Source: Paenibacillus lemnae (GTDB taxonomy: Bacteria; Bacillota; Bacilli; Paenibacillales; Paenibacillaceae). Taken from it: DNA of 64,000 nucleotides. The translations under genes were made by a program, and so were the position numbers. Positions 23,319 to 32,567 of this stretch are shown piece by piece. The notes under the pieces were generated by a model. The model had not been told where the DNA came from and did not search any database. It saw only the letters and a program-made list of their open reading frames with translations. The DNA lies in assembly GCF_012933385.1 (NCBI RefSeq), contig NZ_JABBPN010000020.1, positions 19,902-83,901 on the forward strand, given 5' to 3'. The stretch's first letter is position 1. Every line of letters begins with the position of its first letter.

Positions 23319-24215
23319 ATGCAGGTCGAACGAAGAACCATTCGCGAACCGCTTGGAGACAGGGTTTTTATGACGATTCTCTACATACTAATGACCCTGG
23401 TAACCCTGGCTGTCCTGTACCCGCTGATCTATATTGTCAGCTCTTCTTTCAGCAGCCCTTCTGCCGTCAGCTCCGGGCAGGTCTGGCTGTGGCCCGTAGA
23501 CCCGTCGATCGACGGCTATCGTACCGTATTCCGGAACGATCAAGTGCTCACCGGCTACATGAACTCGGCATTTTATGCCATTGTCGGCACAGCTATAAGC
23601 GTTACACTTACGGTCATGATTGCATATCCGCTCTCTAAAAAAACCTTCTACGGCCGCGGTCCCATCATGATGTTCATCACATTTACCATGCTGTTTACGG
23701 GCGGGCTGATTCCGACCTATATGGTTGTGAAGGCGCTTGGGCTGATTGACACCCGATGGGCGCTGCTGCTGCCGAATGCTATTTTTGTGTGGCAGGTGAT
23801 CATTGCCCGTACGTTCTTCCAGGCTTCCATTCCACAGGAGCTGAACGAGGCCGCAGAAATCGACGGCTGCAGCGACCTGAAGTTTATATCCAGTGTCATT
23901 ATCCCGCTCTCCAAGCCCATCCTTGCGGTACTCGCGCTTGTGTATGCGGTGGCCCAGTGGAACGCCTATTTCGATGCCCTGATCTATCTGAAGAGCCAGT
24001 CCCTGTTTCCGCTGCAGCTGATTCTTCGTAGCATACTGATTATGGGCAATGCCACAGGCACAATCGACGCGTCAGAGATGGCCAGGCGCACCGAACTGGT
24101 AAACTTGATGAAATATTCCCTGATCGTCGTTGCCAGTCTTCCCGTCATCGCCATCTATCCGTTTGTACAGCGGTATTTCGTACAGGGAATGCTGATCGGT
24201 TCAGTCAAGGGATGA
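23319..24215 (+). CDS. Sugar ABC transporter permease, YtcP type
   Basis: This is the second permease of the importer, a CUT1-type membrane protein with six helices. I prefer the ATG at 23319 because GGAGGTG lies 9 bases before it; the ATG at 23280 overlaps the previous stop and has no ribosome site. The first helix is ILYILMTLVTLAVLYPLIYIVSSSFS. The EAA loop is LNEAAEIDGCSDLKFISSVIIPLSKPI, close to the family consensus, and the C-terminus VQGMLIGSVKG is the standard YtcP ending. It lies between the LplB-type permease and the binding lipoprotein, with short gaps. The sugar imported is not evident. Related systems take up oligosaccharides or glycan fragments. Confidence 0.93.
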   Translation: MQVERRTIREPLGDRVFMTILYILMTLVTLAVLYPLIYIVSSSFSSPSAVSSGQVWLWPVDPSIDGYRTVFRNDQVLTGYMNSAFYAIVGTAISVTLTVMIAYPLSKKTFYGRGPIMMFITFTMLFTGGLIPTYMVVKALGLIDTRWALLLPNAIFVWQVIIARTFFQASIPQELNEAAEIDGCSDLKFISSVIIPLSKPILAVLALVYAVAQWNAYFDALIYLKSQSLFPLQLILRSILIMGNATGTIDASEMARRTELVNLMKYSLIVVASLPVIAIYPFVQRYFVQGMLIGSVKG

Positions 24216-24258
24216 TCTACTTCTCATATACTAATTCACGACAAGGGAGCGATTTGTG

Positions 24259-25908
24259 ATGGTAAAGAAAAGCTTTCGAATGCTGACAGGGCTGCTGATT
24301 ATAGCTATGCTCGCAGCTGGATGCAGCAGTGGAAATAATGATGCCAAGCAGCCTACAGAGGGTACAGGCTCGAACGGAACCACAAAGATTAGTGTGTTCG
24401 CGCATCAGGGGACCGATCAGGATCTGTCCACCAACCAGTTTACCAAGGCCCTGGAAGACAAGTTCAATATCCAGCTGAACTGGACGACCGTTCCTTTTGA
24501 CGGCGCCGCCGAGAAGCGGCAGATTTCCTTGGCGAGCGGTGACTATCCCGATATGTATCTGCTTATTCCCTGGGTGGACCGGTTCTCGCAGACCGATCTG
24601 TTGAAGTTCGGGCAGCAGGGCGTTATTCTTCCGCTGAATGATCTGATCGACCAGCATGCACCGAACATTAAAAAAGCGCTGGACAGCAATGATTATTACA
24701 AAGCGATGAATACCGCACCGGATGGAAACATTTACGGCTTGACCCAGTTGAACGAATGCTACCACTGTTCCTATCAGAACAAGCTGTGGCTGAATACGAC
24801 ATGGTTGAAGAAGCTGGGACTTTCCGAGCCGACAACGACCGAAGAATTCAAAGAAGTCCTGAAAGCCTTCAAAACCCAGGATCCCAATGCCAACGGAAAA
24901 GCAGACGAGGTTCCGCTCAGCGGTTCCATCGAAACCTGGGGAACACACATCGTTCCTTTCCTGATGAACGGATTTATTTACAACGACGACAAAAGTTATC
25001 TGATGCTGAACGATGGCAAAGTCGATCTTGCTGCCAATAAGCCGGAATGGAAGGAAGGACTATCTTATATCAAGTCATTGTATGACGAAGGCCTGATTGA
25101 TGAAGGAGCCTTCACCCAAAATGCAGAGGCGTTAAAAAAGATCGGTAACAATGCCGGCACTCAGCTGCTTGGCGCCGCCGCCGCAGGACACCCTGCCATT
25201 TTTGTAGATACCGGTGCGGATGCTCCTCAGGGTAAAGATTTCAACCCTATCGCTCCACTAAGCGGCCCGCATGCTTCCAATGCTACGTTTAACTTCCCGG
25301 TAGATCCCGGAGCCACATTCGTGCTGACCAACAAAGCCAGTGAAGAAGTGAAAGTCGCAGCGATCCAAATGCTCGATTACATTTACACCGAGGAAGGCCA
25401 GCTGCTTGGCAACTATGGTGAAGAAAATGTGGATTGGCGGAGACCCAAAGATGGCGACGTCCCGATCAATGAAAATGCAGCGCCGGTCTTCGCGACCATT
25501 CCAGGCAAACCGGGCGATCCGTCGCGCAACAGTGCCTGGGGCTCTCTCGCCCAGTACAATCACAACCGTGCCTTCCGCGATGGATGGATACAGGGAACCG
25601 AGATTTACACCGGTGAGGGGTATGAACGCCGGCTGCAGGAGGCGACGACGCTGTATGACGGCAAGGAACCGGAAGAGGTATTTCCGCTGTGGGCGATCTG
25701 GACTGACCCCGCTGCAGCAGACGAGATGGGCATGATGCAGACGAACATCAAGGACTATATTGATCAGAGCACACTGCAGTTCATTACAGGCGGCAAAAGC
25801 CTCGACAAGGACTGGGAGGATTATGTGGCCGGGCTGGAGGGACTGAATCTGCAGGGTTACCTTGATCAGCTGCAGAAAGCTTATGATGCCTCTTCGCTCA
25901 AAAAGTAA
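24259..25908 (+). CDS. Extracellular sugar-binding lipoprotein (LplA/YtcQ type)
   Basis: This 549-residue solute-binding lipoprotein captures sugar for the two permeases encoded just upstream. The start at the ATG (24259) follows AAGGGAG with 9-base spacing. The signal peptide is MVKKSFRMLTGLLIIAML with lipobox LAAGC (Cys about residue 22), then an Asn/Gly linker. Family marks include LASGDYPDMYLLIPW, GNIYGLTQLNECYHC, LWLNTTWLKKLGL and TEEFKEVLKAFKTQDPNANG, a loop shared by most large Paenibacillus LplA-like proteins and resembling a Ca2+-binding DPNGNG turn. Length is normal. A very strong terminator closes the operon. The ligand cannot be predicted; the cysteine in YHCSYQN is unusual but lies in a substrate-cleft region. 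Confidence 0.93.
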   Translation: MVKKSFRMLTGLLIIAMLAAGCSSGNNDAKQPTEGTGSNGTTKISVFAHQGTDQDLSTNQFTKALEDKFNIQLNWTTVPFDGAAEKRQISLASGDYPDMYLLIPWVDRFSQTDLLKFGQQGVILPLNDLIDQHAPNIKKALDSNDYYKAMNTAPDGNIYGLTQLNECYHCSYQNKLWLNTTWLKKLGLSEPTTTEEFKEVLKAFKTQDPNANGKADEVPLSGSIETWGTHIVPFLMNGFIYNDDKSYLMLNDGKVDLAANKPEWKEGLSYIKSLYDEGLIDEGAFTQNAEALKKIGNNAGTQLLGAAAAGHPAIFVDTGADAPQGKDFNPIAPLSGPHASNATFNFPVDPGATFVLTNKASEEVKVAAIQMLDYIYTEEGQLLGNYGEENVDWRRPKDGDVPINENAAPVFATIPGKPGDPSRNSAWGSLAQYNHNRAFRDGWIQGTEIYTGEGYERRLQEATTLYDGKEPEEVFPLWAIWTDPAAADEMGMMQTNIKDYIDQSTLQFITGGKSLDKDWEDYVAGLEGLNLQGYLDQLQKAYDASSLKK

Positions 25909-25946
25909 AAGGCTGCTCCAGCTTCAAGTGTGACCCGGAACATATG

Positions 25947-26002
25947 AAGAACCCCTCTATCTGCTGGCAGTGGAAGGACTGCCGGCAGATAGAGGGGTTC
26001 TT
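25947..26002. terminator. Strong bidirectional terminator
   Basis: A 24-bp stem (one mismatch) has an 8-base loop: AAGAACCCCTCTATCTGC... pairs with ...GCAGATAGAGGGGTTCTT. It lies between the convergent ABC operon and the 5'-nucleotidase gene and can stop transcription from both sides. Confidence 0.9.
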
Positions 26003-26025
26003 TACTCATACCCGTGATTCTTTAA

Positions 26026-28302
26026 TTAAGACACCCGGTCTAAAATCCGGGACATGATAACAGCAGCCTGGGCACGGCTCGCCATCCCTTTCGGAGCGAG
26101 CTTCCCTTCTGCCACACCGCCAAGAATTCCGGCGCTGATCAGCTGGGCGAACGATACTTCAGCATAGGAAGTGATCTCGCCTCTATCGGCAAAACCTTTC
26201 AGCTCAACATCCTTGTCAATGGTGGACAGCACGTCTTTCCCCTGCAGAGCATTGGCTGCCATGATGGCCATTTCCTCACGGGTGATCTCACGGCCCGGTT
26301 CAAACCGGCCGTTCCCGCTGCCGTTCACCCATCCTGCGTTTGCTGCGATTGATACGGCCTCTGCGTACCAGCTGCCTGCTTCCACATCTTTAAACACGCT
26401 CGATGTCCCGCTGCCCGTCTCATTCAGCACACGCACCAGCATTGCCGCGAATTCGGCACGCGAAATGTTTCTTTCAGGCGCATACTGATCCTTGCTGACT
26501 CCCTTAATGAACCCTTGGGAGAACAGTTTCTGGATCGCCGGTTGTGCCCACACGACCCCGTCCAGGTCCGTGAATACGGCCTCAGGCTGAGGCTGCGGGT
26601 TCGGGCCCGGATTCGGCTGCTCCGGTGCTGCAGGGTTGTTCGTAATCCGCCCTTCAATACCCGCCTTGATCTCGCCGCCCTTGAATGTATTCACGATGTA
26701 GTCATAGAATACATCCAGATCAATCGGTCCGGGCACCGATTCTTTGGCTTCTGTCAGCACTTTATAGTTATCGCCGCCGGCAGCCATGAAGTTATTGACC
26801 ACCGCTGTATATTCCTGCTTCGGAGAGATCGGTGTACCGTCCGCCTTGGCCAGGCTAATAATTCGCTGTTCGATCGGCAGGGACAGGTTTGCCGTATATT
26901 TCATTCCTGAAATCTGCAGGGTTTTGGTATCCGCCGTGCCATCCGCCTTCACGCCCCACTGCTGCTTCAGCAGGGTCCTGATCTGCTCGCCCGTCAGGGT
27001 CAGCTTCACCAGCGTATTGCCGAACGGCTGGATCTTGGCAATATCTCCAAACGTTACGTCCCCTTTCGGAAGATCTGCACGGATACCGCCGGGATTCATG
27101 AAAGCAAAATCTGCCGGGCCCTCACCGTCTTCAAAATCAGCACTGCGCATGGCGTCAGCGATCAGGTTGCCCAGTGCGGATTCTTGATTATACGCATCCG
27201 TCCGGGTGATGCTGCCGTCCGTCGTTCCGATCGGCTGTGTCAGTTCCGGGTGTTTCTCCAGATATTTGTTCACCAATGCCACGGTGTCTGCATCCGGGGT
27301 AACCCCTTCATGGAACGTGGTGGTGACGACAGCCGACTTGCTCTTGACATCATGGGTTACAGGATCAATAACCAGCTTGATGTCTTCAAAAGCCGTTCCG
27401 TAGGAGTAAGCCTGAACGACCAGCTTGCCGTTCACTTCTCCATTCGCGTAGCCGTGATTGTCGCCGGCAACAATCACGTCAATCGGGGAATTCGCCGGAA
27501 GCGCTCTGGCCAGATCTGCTGCCTCGCCTGTCGTTTCCCCTTCCCGGGTAGTGGCCGGGTCATGGGCAAGCACAATGATACTCTCCACGCCCTGCTGCTG
27601 AAGCTCTTTCGCATAGCCTTCCACCGCTTGCACTTCCTCCTCCGCGGTCAGGAATCGTACGCCCGCGGTTCCGGCAGGTGAAACCTTACTTGGGGTGGAC
27701 TTGGTGACCAGACCGATAAATCCGATCTTGATACCGCCAACTTCTTTAATGGTATAAGGATCAATGATGGGCTTGCCTGTCTTTTCGTCCACGACGTTGG
27801 CATTGACATAATTAAAATCGACACCGTCATGAGTCACTTTCTCATTCTTCGGATCAACGCCGCCTTTCAACTGGGCCATCAGCGCTTCAACACCCTGATC
27901 AAACTCGTGGTTGCCCAGCGAGCCTACATCAAAGCCCATCATATTCATCCATTCCAGTGTAGGCTTATCCCGTTCGAGAGAGGAGATCGGTGCCGATGCG
28001 CCCACAGCGTCTCCGTTATGAAAGAGCAGGCTGTGCTTGTATTTGGCACGCGCCTCTTTCAGATATGCTGCCAGAATGGCTGCCGTGCCGGCTGGCTTGT
28101 CGCTGACCGTCGATATAGTATCCAGCTGGCCGTGAAGGTCGTTGATGCCCAGCAGATGAACCTCAATATCCTCTGCCGAATTCGCCGCTGCGGGTGCCGC
28201 TGCTGCCGTTCCACCCAAAGCTCCTCCTAGCACCTGCACAGAGAGTAAAGCTGATGTCAGCAAGGAAGCCACCGGCTTTTTCCAATCCAATTTCCATCCC
28301 AT
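26026..28302 (-). CDS. Secreted 5'-nucleotidase / 2',3'-cyclic phosphodiesterase with three SLH domains
   Basis: This 758-residue enzyme is exported and held to the cell wall. The ATG at 28302 (MGWKLDWKK) follows AGGAGGT, with a longish 12-base gap. After the signal peptide (about 40 residues) comes the metallophosphatase domain with INDLHGQLD, FHNGDAV, GNHEFDQG, VLAHDPA and GDNHGY, the metal ligands of the calcineurin fold. The 5'-nucleotidase C-terminal domain follows (ESALGNLIADAMR, MNPGGIRADLP). A Pro/Asn hinge leads to three SLH repeats (VFTDLDG, VFKDVEAG and a third ending AAVIMSRIL) that bind pyruvylated wall polymer. It probably releases nucleosides and phosphate outside the cell, which could feed the BMP nucleoside importer at the left of the window. 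The two loci are 23 kb apart, so that link is speculative. Confidence 0.93.
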   Translation of the reverse strand: MGWKLDWKKPVASLLTSALLSVQVLGGALGGTAAAAPAAANSAEDIEVHLLGINDLHGQLDTISTVSDKPAGTAAILAAYLKEARAKYKHSLLFHNGDAVGASAPISSLERDKPTLEWMNMMGFDVGSLGNHEFDQGVEALMAQLKGGVDPKNEKVTHDGVDFNYVNANVVDEKTGKPIIDPYTIKEVGGIKIGFIGLVTKSTPSKVSPAGTAGVRFLTAEEEVQAVEGYAKELQQQGVESIIVLAHDPATTREGETTGEAADLARALPANSPIDVIVAGDNHGYANGEVNGKLVVQAYSYGTAFEDIKLVIDPVTHDVKSKSAVVTTTFHEGVTPDADTVALVNKYLEKHPELTQPIGTTDGSITRTDAYNQESALGNLIADAMRSADFEDGEGPADFAFMNPGGIRADLPKGDVTFGDIAKIQPFGNTLVKLTLTGEQIRTLLKQQWGVKADGTADTKTLQISGMKYTANLSLPIEQRIISLAKADGTPISPKQEYTAVVNNFMAAGGDNYKVLTEAKESVPGPIDLDVFYDYIVNTFKGGEIKAGIEGRITNNPAAPEQPNPGPNPQPQPEAVFTDLDGVVWAQPAIQKLFSQGFIKGVSKDQYAPERNISRAEFAAMLVRVLNETGSGTSSVFKDVEAGSWYAEAVSIAANAGWVNGSGNGRFEPGREITREEMAIMAANALQGKDVLSTIDKDVELKGFADRGEITSYAEVSFAQLISAGILGGVAEGKLAPKGMASRAQAAVIMSRILDRVS

Positions 28303-28545
28303 AAATGAGTAGATACCTCCTGAGCATTGGTCATTTCGCTGAGAGTATAGCACAGCTCACGGCACGAAAATCTTTCGTTTTATCAACACAATGCTAGATT
28401 TGTGTAAAATACTAACTTATGGTCGTATGAAGGAACAAGCTTCTTTCCGACTATAGTTCATGGGCAGCAAGGTTCATTCTTTCCTGGTTAAAGTCGGCAG
28501 ATAACAGCAATACTACCCAAAACAGGAAAGGATGGAGACACTGCT

Positions 28546-29235
28546 GTGGAGATGATGAAGGACTACGGACTTATATTGGGCAGGATCGTCACAATTTTCC
28601 CTTTGATGCTCATCATTACCTTGTTTATGGGAAGACGTTCGATCGGAGAGCTGCCTGTTTTTGACTATCTGATCATATTGGCGCTCGGAGCCGTTGTAGG
28701 TGCTGACATTGCAGACCCCCAGATTCATCATCTTCCCACGGCTTTTGCCATTATCATGATCGGAATCTTCCAGAAAATATTCTCTTATGCCGTGATTCGT
28801 TTCCGCAAGTTCGGCAAACGGGTAACCTTTGAACCGATCATTGTCATCCATAATGGAAAGCTGATCTACCGCAATATTAAAAAAGCCAGATACACCATCG
28901 AAAATATCCTGCAGATGCTGCGTCAAAGTCAGGTATTCAACCTGTCCATCGTCGATTTAGCCGTGATCGAACCAAACGGTGAGCTGAGCATTTTGGAGAA
29001 ATCAAACGCAGCCAGCTCCTCCTCCGTTGTATATCCCGTCATTCGGGAGGGCCAGATACAAAGCCATGTCCTGCCCTTCTTCCACCTGAAAGAGCAGTGG
29101 ATCCACGACCAGCTGCGGCATAAAGATGTAAAGCTGAACGAAATTTTTCTCGCCACGTTGGATGATCAGCTTCATCTGCACATCACCCGCTATACCGAGC
29201 AGGGACATGGTCATCTGCCGCCGCTCTATCAGTAA
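28546..29235 (+). CDS. DUF421 (YetF-type) membrane protein
   Basis: This 229-residue protein carries three membrane helices in the first 85 residues (IVTIFPLMLIITLFMGRRSIGE, LIILALGAVVGADIADP, AFAIIMIGIFQKIFSYAVI) and a cytoplasmic DUF421 domain with PIIVIHNGKLIYRNIKKARYT and DLAVIEPNGELS. These match the B. subtilis YetF/YrbG group. The GTG at 28546 is chosen because GGAG lies 8 bases before it; the ATGs at 28552 and 28555 are too near their own GGAG. The gene ends 7 bases inside the convergent response-regulator gene. DUF421 proteins have no settled biochemical role, although some affect spore or membrane properties. Confidence 0.88.
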   Translation: MEMMKDYGLILGRIVTIFPLMLIITLFMGRRSIGELPVFDYLIILALGAVVGADIADPQIHHLPTAFAIIMIGIFQKIFSYAVIRFRKFGKRVTFEPIIVIHNGKLIYRNIKKARYTIENILQMLRQSQVFNLSIVDLAVIEPNGELSILEKSNAASSSSVVYPVIREGQIQSHVLPFFHLKEQWIHDQLRHKDVKLNEIFLATLDDQLHLHITRYTEQGHGHLPPLYQ

Positions 29236-30863
29236 GCATCATGAGAACAAGCTGCAATCTTTTCCCGATAATCCTGTGGTGTCATGCCAAACTGTTCTTT
29301 GAACACCTTAATAAAATATTGAGAATTGGCATACCCAAGCTGCTCGGATATCTCATACACTTTCGCATCCGAATCTTTCAACTGGATCAGAGCCTGCTCC
29401 ATTTTAACTTGATAAATATATTCGCTGATGCTGACCCCGATCACTTGCTTGAACAGCTTGGATACATAGGATGGATGAAGAGAAACATGATCTGCAGCAG
29501 ACTGAAGACTGGTATTGGCATAGCTGTGATCTATAAAATTGCGGATTTCCTCGACCACTTTCTGCTGGTTCGACCGCGTATCGGTTTCAAGCTTGTCTCT
29601 TAACATGTCAGCGAGCTCTTCTCCCCACCCGATTAGCTGGTCCAGCGAGCGGAATGAGGATTTCTGCATCCGTTCATATCCAACTAAATCAGACAAAAGC
29701 TTTTGATTCTTATGAGCAATATAATGAAAGGAAGCCAGGAACAAACTTCGAATCTCCTCGAAATATTCTGCATTGTAACCGGATAAGCTGTCGCATTCCT
29801 CCTGAATACGATGAAGCCGTTCCTTGTAGGCGTGCCATTGCCCAGTCTCCAGCAGATGAATAAGCGAAGGCGACTCATACAATATTCTCAAGGGCTGCAC
29901 AGAGGTTTTGTGAGGCTTGCCGGCAACAGATAAAAAATAACCTTGGCGATTGCCCACCTGCTGCCTTAGAGCGTACACTGCATCTTCATACATGACCCGA
30001 ACTTCCTGAGGAAATACGCCCGGATACGATAAAACGACAGAAATGCCTCCCTTTAAATATTCATTGACATTATAATGCAGCTGCTCGGCCTTTTGGTTCA
30101 GCCTCTTCATCACGCTGTCCTTATCCAGGACCTCCTCTTCCTCCTTATGTTTGAGAACAAACACTAAATATTCATAAGGATCACGGCACTGCCAGATTTC
30201 AAAGCTATCCCTGAATATCTCTTCTGCAATATTAATGACAGCGTATTCAAACAGCGTCTGGCTATCTGATCCATAACTCGTAAAACGTTCTTCCAAACGA
30301 ACCAGAATCAAATAAATGCCTTCCTGCTCACGAATCGAAATCTGATAGCTCGACAGTTTTTCCATCAATTCACCAGCAGCATACTTTTTTCCCTGGATTA
30401 ACTCACATAGCAGCTTGTCCTTCAACAGGGGCAGATGCTCACGGAAGGCAAGCTTGGCACGATCTAATGATGCAGACAAGCTCAGCTCTTCCTGGATTTT
30501 CAGTATCGTGGATTGTAGTGCGGACCGCAGCTTACTCTGGTCCAGAGGTTTAAGCAGGTACTCCAGCACTCCATTTTTAAGTGCTTCTACCGCATATTCA
30601 AAGTCAGAGTAACCCGTAAGTAAGATGAACTTCGTTTTGGGATAATTTTCTTTTGTGAAATTAACCAGTTCCAGTCCACTCATGCCCGGCATCGCAATAT
30701 CTGTAATCAGGATATCCACAGGAACCTTTTGAAGGATCTGCATGGCCTGATATCCGGAATAAGCTTTATGAACGGTACCGATTCCAAACTCCGTCCACGG
30801 AAAAGCCACTTGAAGATCGTCCACAACATAATGTTCATCATCAACCAGCAGGATTTGCAGCAT
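29229..30863 (-). CDS. Response regulator with AraC-type output (YesN-like)
   Basis: This cytoplasmic transcription factor (544 residues) is the partner of the YesM-like kinase encoded just upstream. The ATG at 30863 follows GAAAGGAGAG and lies inside the 3' end of the kinase gene (23-base overlap). The receiver domain (1-120) has the acidic pocket VDDE, phospho-acceptor Asp about 55 in LITDIAMPG, and LLTGYSDFEYA. A long middle region follows, and the C-terminal 100 residues form two AraC helix-turn-helix motifs (TSLQSAADHVSLHPSYVSKLFKQ and KVYEISEQLGYANSQYFIKVFKE). It most likely activates the three-gene sugar operon just upstream (32568-36091). The signal is unknown. Confidence 0.94.
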   Translation of the reverse strand: MLQILLVDDEHYVVDDLQVAFPWTEFGIGTVHKAYSGYQAMQILQKVPVDILITDIAMPGMSGLELVNFTKENYPKTKFILLTGYSDFEYAVEALKNGVLEYLLKPLDQSKLRSALQSTILKIQEELSLSASLDRAKLAFREHLPLLKDKLLCELIQGKKYAAGELMEKLSSYQISIREQEGIYLILVRLEERFTSYGSDSQTLFEYAVINIAEEIFRDSFEIWQCRDPYEYLVFVLKHKEEEEVLDKDSVMKRLNQKAEQLHYNVNEYLKGGISVVLSYPGVFPQEVRVMYEDAVYALRQQVGNRQGYFLSVAGKPHKTSVQPLRILYESPSLIHLLETGQWHAYKERLHRIQEECDSLSGYNAEYFEEIRSLFLASFHYIAHKNQKLLSDLVGYERMQKSSFRSLDQLIGWGEELADMLRDKLETDTRSNQQKVVEEIRNFIDHSYANTSLQSAADHVSLHPSYVSKLFKQVIGVSISEYIYQVKMEQALIQLKDSDAKVYEISEQLGYANSQYFIKVFKEQFGMTPQDYREKIAACSHDAY

Positions 30864-32550
30864 GTACCATCTCTCCTTTCTCAATATGAATCCGGTAGCA
30901 GGTTCCTTTTGACGGTACGGATTCAATAAGGAGTCCTGAATTATTCCCATAGTACAGGCGAAGCCGCTGATGTACGTTACGGACCCCGGTTCCGTTCATT
31001 CCCTCTTTGGGCACAACATCGTCCATATGCCTCTGAACTTCCAGCTGCTTTTCTTCTGACATCCCCACACCGTTATCTGCAATCATAATTTGAAAGCCAG
31101 TCTGGGTATGTTCAGCTCTTATAGAGACGATACCCGGCTGAATGCCAGGCTCAATGCCATGTTTCACACAGTTCTCAACAAGAGGCTGCAGAATCATCCT
31201 CGGCACCTGCTGACTATAGAGGCTCTTCGGAATATCGATTTCAAAAGCGATCTCCCGCTTGCGCAGCTGCACGATCGACAGAAAGTGCTCTACAAATGTC
31301 ACTTCGTCCAGCAGCGTAGAATCAATCAGCTCAATCTTGTGAATGTACCGGCAGTATGAGCCCAGATGAAGCGTCATGGCGGTGACCGAACGATAATCCA
31401 TCACGCTGGCCTTGCTTTGTATATAATTCAGACAGTTGAATAAAAAGTGCGGATTGATCTGTGCCTGATACTGCTTCAGTTTGGCCTCCTTCACCTCGAT
31501 TTCCGACACCAGTACCTGCTCGATCAGCCTCTGGGTATTCTCGGCCATCTGGTTAAATGAGTTGCCGAGCATCAGGAACTCATTAGAGTCCAGGCTGACG
31601 ACACGGCTGGACAAGTCACCCCGGTCAAAGCGGTTGATGGCTTTCCGCAGTGCATGAATGGGCTTCTGAACCTGTTTTCGCAGCAGCAGCGTATAAAAGG
31701 ACAAACCGACCAATACAATCAATACTGCATAGATGAAATATTGATTGTTGCGGAAGATCAGCCGGGTGTACTGGCTCTTTGGGTGATAATCGAGAAAATA
31801 AAGATCCATCATTTCCGATTTCATATAATTGACTAGATAATCCGTTCCTTGATCTGTAAGTTCAAAGGAGCCGCTCTCACCGGTGATTCTAGCTGCAATC
31901 TCCTGGTATGAATGTTGATCCAGATGAGGTTCTTTATCGATAAAGGTTTGTCCCTCAGCATCGTAAAGTAATGGAATGCCGGAGTTGTACTGCCGCAGCA
32001 TTTTTTTCAAGTTTTCCACAGAAATTCGAACTTCGATCAGCAGTGCACTGAGATGGCTGGGCATAATGTAAGAATAATATCCGCTTCCATCGTCTTCCAT
32101 ATGAATCGTCCACTCATTGTACTTGGAGTCTGGAAGCTTAAATGTGCTGAACGAAAAGGAATTCGCAGAAGAGACCATTTGTTTTTCCTCAAGATAGTAT
32201 AGAATCACCGTGTTGTTCCATGATGTAGAGGCTGTGTTTAAAGACAGCTTGTCCATAATCGAGAGCTTCATTTTATAACGCGAATATTTATCTCCCGACT
32301 TTAAGATGAACGGATATTCACGGACCGATGAATCTTGGGAAATGGTCATGGTGTTCATAAGCACCTGTTCAAATTGAGTGGACAGCTGGGAGGTCATAAA
32401 ACGCACATCATTCATTTTATTTTTATTAATTTCGGACTGAATCGCCTTGGTGTTCAAATGATAAATGAACCAGAAAGCGATAACAAAAACCGCCACAATA
32501 AGAAGGAGAAAGAACAGAAGTTTCTGAAAAATGGACAGTTTTGTAATCAT
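30841..32550 (-). CDS. Sensor histidine kinase (YesM-like, LytS/His_kinase family)
   Basis: This membrane kinase has 569 residues. The first helix (LLFFLLLIVAVFVIAFWFIYHL, 10-32) and second helix (FIYAVLIVLVGLSFYTLLL, 272-290) flank an extracellular Cache-like sensor. A HAMP linker (KPIHALRKAINRFDRGDLSSRV) follows, then the phospho-acceptor motif QINPHFLFN (His about 368) and the HATPase domain with MILQPLVENCVKHGI (N box) and ADNGVGM (G1). The ligand is presumably bound by, or delivered with, the lipoprotein encoded 18 bases upstream. The position of the kinase and regulator directly after the importer genes is the typical arrangement for Paenibacillus glycan utilisation loci. The kinase end overlaps the regulator start. 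Confidence 0.94.
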   Translation of the reverse strand: MITKLSIFQKLLFFLLLIVAVFVIAFWFIYHLNTKAIQSEINKNKMNDVRFMTSQLSTQFEQVLMNTMTISQDSSVREYPFILKSGDKYSRYKMKLSIMDKLSLNTASTSWNNTVILYYLEEKQMVSSANSFSFSTFKLPDSKYNEWTIHMEDDGSGYYSYIMPSHLSALLIEVRISVENLKKMLRQYNSGIPLLYDAEGQTFIDKEPHLDQHSYQEIAARITGESGSFELTDQGTDYLVNYMKSEMMDLYFLDYHPKSQYTRLIFRNNQYFIYAVLIVLVGLSFYTLLLRKQVQKPIHALRKAINRFDRGDLSSRVVSLDSNEFLMLGNSFNQMAENTQRLIEQVLVSEIEVKEAKLKQYQAQINPHFLFNCLNYIQSKASVMDYRSVTAMTLHLGSYCRYIHKIELIDSTLLDEVTFVEHFLSIVQLRKREIAFEIDIPKSLYSQQVPRMILQPLVENCVKHGIEPGIQPGIVSIRAEHTQTGFQIMIADNGVGMSEEKQLEVQRHMDDVVPKEGMNGTGVRNVHQRLRLYYGNNSGLLIESVPSKGTCYRIHIEKGEMVHAANPAG

Positions 32551-32567
32551 GATTATTCCTCCTGGCT